The notes below the pieces were generated by a model, which was not told the origin of the DNA, searched no databases, and was given only the letters and a program-made list of their open reading frames with translations. From positions 1-46,406 of IMG/VR virus record IMGVR_UViG_3300033233_000059: a stretch of 46,406 nucleotides of DNA. One strand, written 5' to 3'. Below are positions 1-6,567 of this stretch, one piece after another. The DNA is from a virus. Every line of letters begins with the position of its first letter. Position 1 is the stretch's first letter. Made by a program: the position numbers and the translations under genes.

Positions 1-14
1 CGCCATGTTGAGGA

Positions 15-50
15 GTCGCAGCTCTGAAGGCGCCGCGCTGCCATTGAAAC
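15..50. CRISPR. Candidate terminal CRISPR repeat (one copy visible)
   Basis: This 36-nt stretch begins GTCGCAGC and ends ATTGAAAC on the + strand; read in the direction of the neighbouring effector it begins GTTTCAAT and ends GCTGCGAC. Length, GTTTCAAT/ATTGAAAC end and an internal GCAGC...GCTGC stem fit a CRISPR repeat. It lies 20 nt beyond the stop codon of the Cas12-like gene. Positions 1-14 would be the inner end of a spacer. Only one copy lies in the window, so periodicity, and therefore an array, cannot be shown. It could instead be a guide-RNA-like end of a transposon-type nuclease. Confidence 0.4.
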
Positions 51-70
51 CCACCTCGTAAAAACATGAA

Positions 71-2008
71 TCATTCCGCTGCATCCGGTTTGTCTTTTCG
101 AGCGGCTTCGTTTTTCTCGTCGCGCTCACGCTTGTTGCGCGTTCGCTTGGTCCATCGGCCCTCCCATTCTGGTGTGATTTTATTGTCTTTTTCGTCGCTG
201 CGAGCGGCTCCCGGTGGTTCGTCGCCAGCGGGCCGCTCGCGGCGACCGAGGATGTTGATTCCGGCGTTCTTGTCTTGGTCGTGCGCGTGCCCATTCTTGC
301 ATGCGAGCACCACTTTGGTTGCAGCATCGCCGATGACGGGCTCCCCGCACTCGTGGCACAGTCTCGTGGTCCCCGCTGCCGGCACTTCCTCCACGCTCCC
401 GCCGCTTGACAGGAAGGCATTGCAGAGCGCGTCGCGCAAGATGCTTGTAGCTGCGCGGTAGCGCTGCGATTGGGCCGCATCGCTGTCGGCTGCCTCGTCT
501 ATGTCTGGACGTTTTGCCATCTTCGAAAGGTTGAATTTTTCCAGCACCAGGACTGAGTAGCGCTTTGCCATCTGTGCCGCGAAATTTCGGTACAGGTGTT
601 TTCGTCGTTCCAGCGCTTGATGGCGTTGATCTGTCTCCCATTGCCACAGGTGTCGGTCCTGTTTTTCCCACGCGCTCAACGCTGCGAAGGCATCGGTGTC
701 ACCGTCGATGCGTGCGTCGAGCCACCGCCAACGCAAGCGTCCTAGCCGAGCTGGAGCGCGCCATTGCACCAAGTATGCGAGCGCCTGAGCCTGCGACGGC
801 GGCGTTTCGCCTCGTTTGACCGTGAGAGCGCGCATCCATTCTGGCATCTCGGCTGTGCGCAACCACGCCACCAGCGCGTCGCGGGCAGCGTTGAAGTTGA
901 TGTCGCGTTGAGCACGCAGTTCCGATGCTTTTGTTAGCTGCTGCATTGTCCCGAAGGAAGTTCTCACGCTCCGGCGATGCTGGTTTGCAGGCCGCTCCGG
1001 TCGTTGCGTGACGGCAGCGTCGAGGCGCAGTTCGCCCTCGGCGCCGTCCTCGCCGCACCAGTAGCAAACGCGCAATTCGTCGCCGAACGCGCGCCAGCCA
1101 AGGTCAACGCCGACAGCAAGTCGGCTGCCGCTGTGCGGCGCTACCGGCAGCGTGTCGAGCGTGATTTCGCAAGTCCACCGTTCGCGATGGCCATCTCGGC
1201 GGCAGCTCACCGTCGCGACCTTGATTCGCGCTCCTTCTGGTAGCGGCCGGTGCATCACCATGGGCCATTCGGCCCAGATCGGATTGCGACCATCGCTCGA
1301 TACGCGCAGCATGAGGCGAGCGAACGCGCGCCGTCCGTTCTTGCTTGTCCCGTTGTTGAGAATGCGTAGCTGCGTATCTTCCCCGCCAAGTGCTTCGGCG
1401 ACGGTCATGCCGCCTTGGAGCTGCACGCTCACAGCGCCATCGCCGGTCCAGCGCTTGAAGTGCGGGTTCCGAGGTTCTGTCCCGTCGTACAATGGCATTT
1501 TGCGGCGCATGCCGTTGACGACCTCAAAGGTCGCGTCTTCGGCTGCCTTTTCGGACAGCAGATAGCTACCCCAATATGGTCCAAGTGTTTTACACGCGGC
1601 GCGCGCGGTTTTGACCTTCGCGTTCACTTCCTCGTAAATTGTGTTCGCATCGCTCGACGCCCGTACCAGCGCCCGGCCGAACGCCAGCGTCCGCAGCGCT
1701 TCGCGCCGCCGGATCTTCGCCGCGGCATGGATCTCCTTTGCTGCGTCAGACTCAGACCGTGAGCGCGTTTTAGCGCGCGCTGACTTGATGGCTTGTGTCG
1801 CCGCCTCGCATTCAGCGTCGGCGTACTGCGCTGCCCAAGTAAGCCACTGCAGGCCGCGATGCTGTTCCATCAACGCTCGCTCGGCGTCGCGCCGGTCGCG
1901 TTCGATCTTGATGAGTTCGTTTTGGTAGCGATGAGCGGCGCGCATCTGTTCACGCACCAGCACGTTGTTGTCGGTCGGTGGCAGAAGGCCGTACTGATAT
2001 ACTTTCAT
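71..2008 (-). CDS. cas12: Compact Cas12 (Cas12m-like) RuvC effector nuclease
   Basis: A 645-aa RNA-guided nuclease of the TnpB/Cas12 superfamily. Counting from the ATG at 2008, RuvC-I is GVDLGW (D302), RuvC-II is LVLEKF (E490), a zinc site is CHEC (551-554) with CKNGH (570-574), and RuvC-III is DQDKNAGIN (D579). It is much longer than TnpB (about 400 aa). The order VQLQ (about 195), LPEGARI (about 256), GWR after RuvC-I and a W/R-rich helix ending LYRNFA (about 476) resembles what I recall of type V-M Cas12m. Described Cas12m proteins bind DNA without cutting and have degenerate RuvC sites, whereas this triad is complete. A TTG at 2053 would add 15 residues; the ATG starts in MKVYQYGLLPP, like family members. 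A basic, lysine/arginine-rich tail follows RuvC-III. No cas1, cas2 or cas4 is nearby. Its start overlaps the upstream gene by 59 nt. Confidence 0.86.
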   Translation of the reverse strand: MKVYQYGLLPPTDNNVLVREQMRAAHRYQNELIKIERDRRDAERALMEQHRGLQWLTWAAQYADAECEAATQAIKSARAKTRSRSESDAAKEIHAAAKIRRREALRTLAFGRALVRASSDANTIYEEVNAKVKTARAACKTLGPYWGSYLLSEKAAEDATFEVVNGMRRKMPLYDGTEPRNPHFKRWTGDGAVSVQLQGGMTVAEALGGEDTQLRILNNGTSKNGRRAFARLMLRVSSDGRNPIWAEWPMVMHRPLPEGARIKVATVSCRRDGHRERWTCEITLDTLPVAPHSGSRLAVGVDLGWRAFGDELRVCYWCGEDGAEGELRLDAAVTQRPERPANQHRRSVRTSFGTMQQLTKASELRAQRDINFNAARDALVAWLRTAEMPEWMRALTVKRGETPPSQAQALAYLVQWRAPARLGRLRWRWLDARIDGDTDAFAALSAWEKQDRHLWQWETDQRHQALERRKHLYRNFAAQMAKRYSVLVLEKFNLSKMAKRPDIDEAADSDAAQSQRYRAATSILRDALCNAFLSSGGSVEEVPAAGTTRLCHECGEPVIGDAATKVVLACKNGHAHDQDKNAGINILGRRERPAGDEPPGAARSDEKDNKITPEWEGRWTKRTRNKRERDEKNEAARKDKPDAAE

Positions 2009-2471
2009 AGCCCAGCCAAAACGACTCTGATTTGGTGAAACCTGGACTGCCAATGGTGAAACCGTCCGGTGCCAGGTCAGGACAAATTCGCTCGTACAGT
2101 TCTTCGCCCTGCGTCACCCACGTGCCGGCGCCGAAGCACAGGCCGCCGTCGAGGTACGTGCACTCGCGGCCTTTGATTCCAAGGCGGATGATTTCGTCTC
2201 GCCCTTCGTCTCCAACGGGGAAGGCGCAGTGGACGTCCATCCACGCGCCTTTCGGATAGCGCGTGTGGCCTCGGCAGTCGATGGGCACTGTGTCAGGAAA
2301 GATGCCTGACCACACTTCGAGCTGCAGGGCCACGGTGCCGTCGCTCACGGCGTAGTACCAGGTCTCGTTGTGGATGCCGTGGTTGCTTCCCGGCTGCGTG
2401 CCGCAGCCGCGCTCACCGCAGGGGGCTCGGATGCAGTCGTAGCCGGGCGTCTTGTGGCTGAAGCGTTTCAC
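1950..2471 (-). CDS. Hypothetical protein, cysteine-rich
   Basis: A 173-aa protein starting at a GTG that overlaps the stop of the preceding gene (GTGA), preceded by AAGGA. The middle contains a regular series of Cys, Trp, Gly and Asp (YDCIRAPCGERGCG, HNETWYYAV, PKGAWMDVHC) suggesting a small globular fold that may bind metal. I do not recognise the family. The last 40 or so residues change character, are Ser/Arg/Gln-rich and overlap the 5' end of the Cas12-like gene, so the original end may have been altered when that gene arrived. Confidence 0.65.
   Translation of the reverse strand: MKRFSHKTPGYDCIRAPCGERGCGTQPGSNHGIHNETWYYAVSDGTVALQLEVWSGIFPDTVPIDCRGHTRYPKGAWMDVHCAFPVGDEGRDEIIRLGIKGRECTYLDGGLCFGAGTWVTQGEELYERICPDLAPDGFTIGSPGFTKSESFWLGYESISVRPSATDRQQRAGA
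2033..2063. repeat. Two 10-bp direct repeats at the cas12 start
   Basis: TGGTGAAACC occurs at 2033-2042 and again at 2054-2063, a 21-bp period (two helical turns), just upstream of the cas12-like ATG and inside the end of the preceding gene. On the effector's strand the distal copy reads GGTTTCACCATTGGCAG, similar to the candidate repeat start GGTTTCAATGGCAG. It may be an operator or a repeat-derived sequence; chance cannot be excluded. Confidence 0.4.
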
Positions 2472-2737
2472 TCCTTGTCCCCTTCGTCGTCGGTCGGCGG
2501 CGCTGGCTGGAGCATCCTCCAGCGGTCGACGGATTCTCCTGCTCGTGGCGCAGGGAATGGCGGAGGTAGAGTCGCCTCCAGCTCGTTCGCGCATTGCTCG
2601 ACGAGCGCTGCCGCGCACGGGCAACCGTCCTCGGTAAGCTCGGCCTCGGCGCGGTCCCGCCAGACGGAAACGAGCTGGCGCATGCGCCGAAGCATTGTCT
2701 GCTTTTCGGTCACGGCTTTTCCTTCCCCGTCAGCCAT
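2468..2737 (-). CDS. Small hypothetical protein
   Basis: An 89-aa acidic protein beginning MADGEGKAVTEKQT. The ATG at 2737 overlaps the end of the upstream gene by 8 nt and the stop overlaps the next start (GTGA), so it is an internal operon gene. It has a predicted helical first half (MLRRMRQLVSVWRDRAEAEL) and a Pro-rich acidic tail. No function recognised. Confidence 0.65.
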   Translation of the reverse strand: MADGEGKAVTEKQTMLRRMRQLVSVWRDRAEAELTEDGCPCAAALVEQCANELEATLPPPFPAPRAGESVDRWRMLQPAPPTDDEGDKE

Positions 2738-2999
2738 TGGTCCGATACCAAACGAAGCCGCAGCCGGTGCATTCGGCGACGCCGTAGCGGTCCTGCAGCT
2801 CCAGATGCGTGACATTGCCGGCGCTGCACTTCGGGCAGCTGGCCTCGTGATGACCGAGCACGCGCAGCTGTGCGCCGTCAAGCTCGGGTGGCAAGCGGAC
2901 CCAGTCAGGGACGTCGCAGCCGACAATGGCCATCTTCGGGTCATCGACGCTCGGGCTTACGAGGTCGCCAGGCTGTCGGACGAACCACTCGGTGGTCAT
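2730..2999 (-). CDS. Zinc-ribbon protein
   Basis: An 89-aa protein with a four-cysteine zinc ribbon: CPKC at about residues 55-58 and CTGC about 20 residues later. Such small ribbons are common among phage early genes and may bind nucleic acid, but no partner is evident. It is the first gene behind a promoter at 3008-3036 carrying the shared operator; the -10 box ends 8 nt before this ATG, so it may be translated from a nearly leaderless message. Confidence 0.75.
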   Translation of the reverse strand: MTTEWFVRQPGDLVSPSVDDPKMAIVGCDVPDWVRLPPELDGAQLRVLGHHEASCPKCSAGNVTHLELQDRYGVAECTGCGFVWYRTNG

Positions 3000-3007
3000 T
3001 GTGCGAA

Positions 3008-3037
3008 ACCGTACCTTTTCGTTACCGGGAAGTCAAC
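3008..3037 (-). promoter_or_regulatory. Promoter with GTTGAC-N5-GGTAAC operator (site A)
   Basis: On the minus strand, TTGACT (3031-3036), a 17-nt spacer and TACGGT (3008-3013) form a sigma70-like promoter for the gene starting at 2999. The inverted repeat GTTGAC-TTCCC-GGTAAC (3021-3037) covers the -35 box and touches the stop codon of the gene upstream. Confidence 0.65.
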
Positions 3038-3288
3038 TACGGCAATGGCAGCTTGCTCTGCACGTACTCTTCTTCCGTGAGAACGCGAAGGGCGTCCAGC
3101 CAGTACCCACCGGTCTTGCCCTCGATGGACACGAGCGCGTCGCCGCTGCCGACAATCCAGGCGGCGCTTCGCGTCCGTGTCTTATAGGCCGGTGGCTCCA
3201 GTAGGATCGGACTAACTTCGACCGGCGTTCCCGGTGGATAGATGGCGTTCCACGCTTCGGCGGAGAGTGTTTTGGTCTTCTTTCTCAT
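3037..3288 (-). CDS. Small hypothetical protein
   Basis: An 83-aa protein that starts MRKKTKTLSAEAW after an AAGGTGA ribosome site. The body reads as a small beta-rich domain (PGTPVEVSPILLEPP, AAWIVGSGDALVSIEGKTGGYWLDALRVL), as in phage proteins with one SH3-like barrel, but I cannot name a family. It lies 11 nt after the preceding gene. The operator of the next promoter overlaps its stop codon, so expression of downstream genes is uncoupled here. Confidence 0.7.
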   Translation of the reverse strand: MRKKTKTLSAEAWNAIYPPGTPVEVSPILLEPPAYKTRTRSAAWIVGSGDALVSIEGKTGGYWLDALRVLTEEEYVQSKLPLP

Positions 3289-3299
3289 GGCTCACCTTG

Positions 3300-3614
3300 T
3301 CAGAAAAAATCCTTCGCCCACGGGCTCTGCGCCGCCTCGTTGCGCACGGCGGCCATCATGGCGGAGCACTCCTCGTCGGATGCTCCCGTTGCGCCTCGCG
3401 CTTGACGCATCGCCAGCGATAGTCCGTCGGGGCTCGGGCTCAGCCTGATGAGCGCCCGCGTGAACTCGACGAGGAGCTGGACGCTGACAGAAGCGTCAGG
3501 CGCAGCTTCTTCGCGTACGTCGGGTCGAAAAAGGGCGAGGCCGGGCGTGCGCTGTTCAGGGGACTGCAGCACCCGCTCCCGAGCCCGCCGACTGATTCGC
3601 TTATCCGTTGCCAT
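3300..3614 (-). CDS. Hypothetical protein
   Basis: A 104-aa protein using the ATG at 3614 (MATDKRISRRARERVL). A basic N-terminal helix is followed by a neutral helical part ending WAKDFF. The first 58 codons overlap, out of phase, the 3' end of the upstream gene (3440-3802), an unusually long overlap for this compact but short-overlap genome. The start could lie further downstream. Function unknown. Confidence 0.6.
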   Translation of the reverse strand: MATDKRISRRARERVLQSPEQRTPGLALFRPDVREEAAPDASVSVQLLVEFTRALIRLSPSPDGLSLAMRQARGATGASDEECSAMMAAVRNEAAQSPWAKDFF

Positions 3615-3802
3615 GCTTCGCTTCCTTTCTCGACCTTGAGCGCTTCCCCGCACCAGAACCGGTCATCCTTGAACACCAGGCTCGGGCACGGCGCAACTGG
3701 CCCGTGCAGGGCCGCTCCGACGGGGCACGGCGCCTGCGAGCAGCAGTAGCCCGAGCCGACGCACGGTTTCGCTGTCGCCTCGTCGAAGTAGCTCGTCGTC
3801 AT
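3440..3802 (-). CDS. Cysteine-rich phage protein (GCCSPLNS motif)
   Basis: A 120-aa protein whose ATG at 3802 overlaps the upstream stop (ATGA). The first 85 residues carry a conserved-looking set of cysteines: CVGSGYCC, APCPVG, APCPSLVF, RFWCG and GSGCCSPLNS. Small phage proteins with this layout normally end soon after the last motif. Here the frame continues about 35 residues into a Ser/Arg run that overlaps the next gene, so the natural stop may be lost or the tail may be incidental. Metal binding is likely; function unknown. Confidence 0.65.
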   Translation of the reverse strand: MTTSYFDEATAKPCVGSGYCCSQAPCPVGAALHGPVAPCPSLVFKDDRFWCGEALKVEKGSEAWQRISESVGGLGSGCCSPLNSARPASPFFDPTYAKKLRLTLLSASSSSSSSRGRSSG

Positions 3803-4311
3803 GACGTAGGCTTCCACGGCCATGGTTGGCTGGTGAGCGGCAGGTACAGCGGGTGGTACGGCGTGCCGTTCTTGGCGAGCTTCAGGGCGGTGAGCGGCAC
3901 CGCTGGGTCGTGCTTGTGCAGCATGCGCACGACATCTTGCTCACGGCCGTAGCGGTGGCCGTGCTGGCCCCAGGCGCACACGATGACGCCGTTGTCCGCT
4001 TCCTCGACGGCATGCCTGATGTACGAGTCGTTCTCGGGACCGATGATGTCGAGGCCTTCCTTGGCGGCCACGAAGAGCTGCTTCGGCTCCGTCGCACGGA
4101 AGGCAAATAGGTTGACCACAATCAGCTCCGCGGTGCCCCACTGGTGCGCAAAGGCAGTGCAGCGCCGAATGGTCGGGTCGTCCTTGTTGGCATCGGCAGT
4201 CGACGGATTTAACATGATGAAGCACGTCTTGCGCTCGTACTTGTGCGCGTATGGTTGCTCAGCCGTCAGACGACGGCGCAGCTCGTAGCGGTACTTGCCG
4301 CAGGGGGACAT
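3799..4311 (-). CDS. DUF1643 family protein
   Basis: A 170-aa protein with the DUF1643 signature MLNPSTAD at residues 33-40, followed by DDPTIRRC, a Trp/Gly motif, VVNLFAFRAT at about 70 and CAWGQHG in the middle. DUF1643 proteins are common in phages and bacteria and have no established activity. The ATG at 4311 (MSPCGKYRYEL) is chosen because the longer reading upstream is Arg-rich noise. The upstream gene ends 8 nt away. Confidence 0.85.
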   Translation of the reverse strand: MSPCGKYRYELRRRLTAEQPYAHKYERKTCFIMLNPSTADANKDDPTIRRCTAFAHQWGTAELIVVNLFAFRATEPKQLFVAAKEGLDIIGPENDSYIRHAVEEADNGVIVCAWGQHGHRYGREQDVVRMLHKHDPAVPLTALKLAKNGTPYHPLYLPLTSQPWPWKPTS

Positions 4312-4319
4312 GATGGCGC

Positions 4320-4589
4320 TCACGGGCTGCTCAACTTCGCTGCCAGGGCGTCCCACTTCGCCGCCTCGGTGCGCTTCTCTTCGGCTCGCTCGCGAAGTTT
4401 CTTCACCAAGTCCTCTTAGCTCTCGCCGTCCTGGCCCTTGCCACCGTCGTGGTAGTCCTTGGCGATGAGGCCGGGAGGGTAGGTGTACTCCTCGATCTTG
4501 CACCAGTAGTTCGATCCGCCCTCGAAGGCGCCGCACAGCAGGCCACGAACGCGCTCGATGCTGATTTCGGTCTCGGTGGTAAAGTTCAT
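4320..4589 (-). pseudogene. Small protein gene interrupted by an in-frame TAA
   Basis: From the ATG at 4589 the frame encodes 57 residues (MNFTTETEISIERVRGLL, then GGSNYWCKIEEY), stops at TAA (4416-4418) and continues in the same frame for 31 more codons (EDLVKKLRERAEEKRTEAAKW) to TGA at 4320-4322. Both halves use host-like codons, and the GGSNYW motif resembles a phage family I have seen as one protein. A single base change could have made the stop. AGAGGA followed by TTG/GTG just after the stop would allow re-initiation. The GGGGTCACCGCG element lies 15 nt upstream of the start. Confidence 0.6.
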
Positions 4590-4603
4590 GGTCGGTCCTT
4601 TGT

Positions 4604-4615
4604 CGCGGTGACCCC
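4604..4615 (-). promoter_or_regulatory. GGGGTCRCCGCG element, copy 2
   Basis: GGGGTCACCGCG on the minus strand, 14 nt upstream of the ATG at 4589 and followed by an AAAGGAC ribosome-binding site. One of eight copies of a recurring leader element. Confidence 0.5.
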
Positions 4616-4630
4616 TGGCAGAAGAAGATC

Positions 4631-4659
4631 CCCCGGCGGGAGAGTTACCCCCGCCGGGG
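4631..4659. other. Strong 10-bp GC hairpin
   Basis: A perfect inverted repeat, CCCCGGCGGG (4631-4640) and CCCGCCGGGG (4650-4659), with a 9-nt loop, lies between two leftward genes. There is no T-run on either side, so it is not a clear intrinsic terminator. It may stabilise or attenuate the message, or be a binding site. Confidence 0.55.
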
Positions 4660-4722
4660 AACGCCGGTGGCCCAGGAGCCGTACCAGCTAGCGGCTTTGC
4701 GCTACCGCTGTGGACTCTCCCT

Positions 4723-4872
4723 TTATGGGGGGAAGCCAGCTCCGACGGTCACCGGGCACTCGGCCCCGTCGGTGATTGCACACTTTCGCCGGCTAGGATC
4801 CTGGTCCGGGCCGTGCGGCGCCATGGCCCCAACGGATTTGAGCGTGATCGCCTCCGCGGGGTGTTGTCTCAC
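4723..4872 (-). CDS. Small ORF, 49 aa
   Basis: GTG start at 4872 overlapping the upstream stop (GTGA) behind GAGGAGG. The product (VRQHPAEAITLKSV... ending GAGFPP) has two Cys and no recognised domain. The overlap and strong ribosome site argue that it is translated, while its short length and plain composition keep confidence modest. From its stop to the start of the next gene (4590-4722), only the hairpin and leader element are visible. Confidence 0.4.
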   Translation of the reverse strand: MRQHPAEAITLKSVGAMAPHGPDQDPSRRKCAITDGAECPVTVGAGFPP

Positions 4873-5381
4873 GTGCTAGCCTCCTCCTCTTCGTTCGCGC
4901 TATCGCTCGTCGAGCATGGTGCGTGGAGGCACGCACGAGCACGCCGACGGGCGCGTGGACGTCTATCGGCGGCCCACTGGAACAGGGCCTTGGCCATCCG
5001 GGCGCCCAGCTCGCCGAGCAGGTCTTCGATGGCGGCCAGCTCTTCGTGGACGAGCTGGTTGCGTTCGTTAATCTCGGCATGGAACGCTTGCGCTGCCGCG
5101 TCGCCGGCTTGCTTGGCATCCTCGGCAGAGGCTCCCGCCGCCAGCGCGTCTGCTTCGACGGTAATGGCGCGTTCCTCCGCCATTTCGCCGAGGTAGTCAG
5201 CTTCGGCGTCGCGGTCCTCGTCGGAGCGCCAGGACCGCTGCTCGATCCGGTGATGGGCGTCGTTCCACTTGGCGGCCAGCTCCGCTACGAGCTTTTCGCG
5301 CGCCTTCTGGCGCGGCGTGGGCTCGCCGGTTTCCTCGTCCTCGTCGCAGCTGTCCTCGATGACGTAGCTTCGGGTGTTCAT
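4869..5381 (-). CDS. Acidic helical protein
   Basis: A 170-aa, Glu/Asp/Ala-rich protein predicted to be almost entirely helical (KAREKLVAELAAKWNDAHHR and EERAITVEADALAAGASAED), ending in an acidic EEEEAST tail. It probably forms a coiled coil. Acidic coiled-coil proteins in phages are sometimes DNA mimics or scaffolds, but nothing here proves either. Start ATG at 5381 is preceded by AAGGAAC and a GGGTCGCCGCGG element (5395-5406). Confidence 0.75.
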   Translation of the reverse strand: MNTRSYVIEDSCDEDEETGEPTPRQKAREKLVAELAAKWNDAHHRIEQRSWRSDEDRDAEADYLGEMAEERAITVEADALAAGASAEDAKQAGDAAAQAFHAEINERNQLVHEELAAIEDLLGELGARMAKALFQWAADRRPRARRRARACLHAPCSTSDSANEEEEAST

Positions 5382-5394
5382 GTTCCTTGTTCCT

Positions 5395-5406
5395 CCGCGG
5401 CGACCC
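5395..5406 (-). promoter_or_regulatory. GGGGTCRCCGCG element, copy 1
   Basis: GGGTCGCCGCGG on the minus strand, 13 nt upstream of the ATG at 5381, followed by GGAGGAACAAGGAAC. It occupies most of the 62-nt gap after the upstream gene. Confidence 0.5.
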
Positions 5407-5443
5407 AGTACGGCTCGCGCTTTCGGGATTGGGGCCCGTAAGT

Positions 5444-5680
5444 CTACGCCGTGCGGTGAAGCCTTCCGTCGGCCCCTAGGAAGGGGTCTTTCGCTTGGGT
5501 CCGCAGGTCGTCATCCACGTCGCCGCAGGCCTGTCGGAAGCGTTCCACGTCGAAACGCGGATTGTCGCCAGCGAACAGCGCTTCGAAGGCGTTTCGCACG
5601 GCCCGCCAGTTGTCCCCGCCACCTGGCTGGCGGTAGATGCGGACGATTTCTGCGGCCTTTTCGTAGTGTTTCCGGCTCAT
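5444..5680 (-). CDS. Small phage protein (MSRKHYEKAAEI type)
   Basis: A 78-aa protein starting at ATG 5680 behind a very good AGGAGG site. The sequence (KHYEKAAEIVRIYR, then NPRFDVERFRQACG near the end) matches a small phage protein family I know only as hypothetical. It is the first gene of the leftward block and so faces the divergent control region. Function unknown. Confidence 0.8.
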   Translation of the reverse strand: MSRKHYEKAAEIVRIYRQPGGGDNWRAVRNAFEALFAGDNPRFDVERFRQACGDVDDDLRTQAKDPFLGADGRLHRTA

Positions 5681-6090
5681 TCGTACCTCCTGTTGGTGCG
5701 AACGAAGAGCGTGTGGCTGCTGGCTCCCCCGAGTTCCAGCTTCCGGGGGCATCGCATGGCAGCCCGGAGGCTGACATCTACTTGACCACACGCACTTCGT
5801 TCGCACCCGGACCCAGGCAAGCCGCTTTCGCGGCGTCCCGACAGGTCCGAGCGGAACTTGCGACACGTCCTAGTGTCGCCTACCCCAGGCCTTGCGGCCG
5901 GCTATCCCGCGACGCCGTAGCGTCGCCGAGGGCGGGGAGCGTAGACCGGACCTAACGGAACGGGCGCCTCGACTATTCGGGACCGGCCTTGCGGCCAGCG
6001 CCGCGCCCGTCGGGGGCGCCGGAAGGCCGCGTCGTGCGGCGTTCCTACCCTACCATCCGCCGCGGGAACCCTGCAAGCCCAGCAGGCCTC

Positions 6091-6165
6091 TACTTCTTGA
6101 ATATCGGACATCTTCTGGAAGTAGACCCTCATTACTTCCAGAATAGTTTAAGTTTTCAGGAAGTT
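6091..6165. repeat. Array of four alternating 11-bp half-sites
   Basis: TACTTCTTGAA (6091-6101), TTCTGGAAGTA (6113-6123), TACTTCCAGAA (6133-6143) and TTCAGGAAGTT (6155-6165) alternate in orientation at 20-22 bp spacing. The inner pair is a perfect 11-bp inverted repeat with a 9-bp centre. The spacing of about two helical turns would place bound protein on one DNA face, as in an operator. It is AT-richer than its surroundings. Confidence 0.7.
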
Positions 6166-6183
6166 GAGGCCCTGGCAGCTGGC

Positions 6184-6195
6184 GGGGTCGCCGCG
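6184..6195 (+). promoter_or_regulatory. GGGGTCRCCGCG element, copy 3
   Basis: GGGGTCGCCGCG, 20 nt upstream of the ATG at 6216, the first gene of the rightward block. AGGCGTAGGACC follows as a weak ribosome site. Confidence 0.5.
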
Positions 6196-6215
6196 GGGCA
6201 ACCAGGCGTAGGACC

Positions 6216-6542
6216 ATGAAAACCATCACGCTCCAATACGCCGGCCGCTGCGCCGATTGCGGCGCGGCCTTGCCGGTGGGCGCTCGGGCCCGCTGGTACG
6301 GCAAGGGCCGGTGCTACTGCGCCGGGCCCCACCAGGGCGCAAGCGCCCCCAGGGCGGCCACAAGCCACGTCCGCGCCCGTTTCGGGGCGTTCGCTGAGGC
6401 GTACGATGATGCCGAAGAGCGCAGGGAGCCCTTTGGGCTCACCATGAGCCGGCTGGACCCCGGCGGCGCCTACAACGCCGCGGGCGAGTGCATCGGCCGG
6501 ATCGCGTGCGGCTGCGAGGACTACCCGTGTTGCGGGCATTGA
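6216..6542 (+). CDS. Zinc-finger-like phage protein
   Basis: A 108-aa protein with a CADCGAALPVGARARWYG opening. Cysteine pairs at the start (C12, C15), middle and end (ACGCEDYPCCGH) probably bind zinc. Small proteins with this opening are frequent in actinobacterial and proteobacterial phages and are uncharacterised. It begins the rightward block, right after the divergent control region. Confidence 0.8.
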   Translation: MKTITLQYAGRCADCGAALPVGARARWYGKGRCYCAGPHQGASAPRAATSHVRARFGAFAEAYDDAEERREPFGLTMSRLDPGGAYNAAGECIGRIACGCEDYPCCGH

Positions 6543-6567
6543 CACGGGGTCAACGCGAGGAAACTAT
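6538..6567 (+). promoter_or_regulatory. Promoter with ATTGAC-N5-GTCAAC operator (site B)
   Basis: ATTGAC-ACGGG-GTCAAC spans 6538-6554. Within it TTGACA (6539-6544) is 17 nt from AACTAT (6562-6567). The -10 overlaps the ATG at 6566 and ends 7 nt before the next in-frame ATG at 6575. GGGGTCAACGCG (6546-6557), a variant of the leader element, overlaps the operator. Confidence 0.5.

Larger units (their letters stand above)
5681..6215. other. Divergent intergenic control region
   Basis: A 535-bp stretch with no convincing gene, between the starts of the leftward and rightward blocks. It contains the four half-site array at 6091-6165, a small GCGACG-CCGTAG-CGTCGC hairpin near 5909-5926 and several GGCC-rich inverted repeats. 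Its position marks it as a main promoter/operator region; an origin of replication is possible, but no iterons or AT-rich unwinding element are obvious. Confidence 0.6.

Noticed and set aside
180-671. Overlapping frames antisense or out of phase to the Cas12-like gene
   Set aside because: Composition is Arg/Ser/Pro-rich noise typical of shadow frames in high-GC DNA; no ribosome site or motif.
71-2008. Calling the nuclease an ordinary IS605 TnpB
   Set aside because: It is about 250 residues too long, has a long insertion between RuvC-I and RuvC-II and resembles Cas12m by motif order. The possibility is kept open in the findings.
4631-4659. Intrinsic terminator
   Set aside because: The hairpin is strong, but neither side has a T-run.
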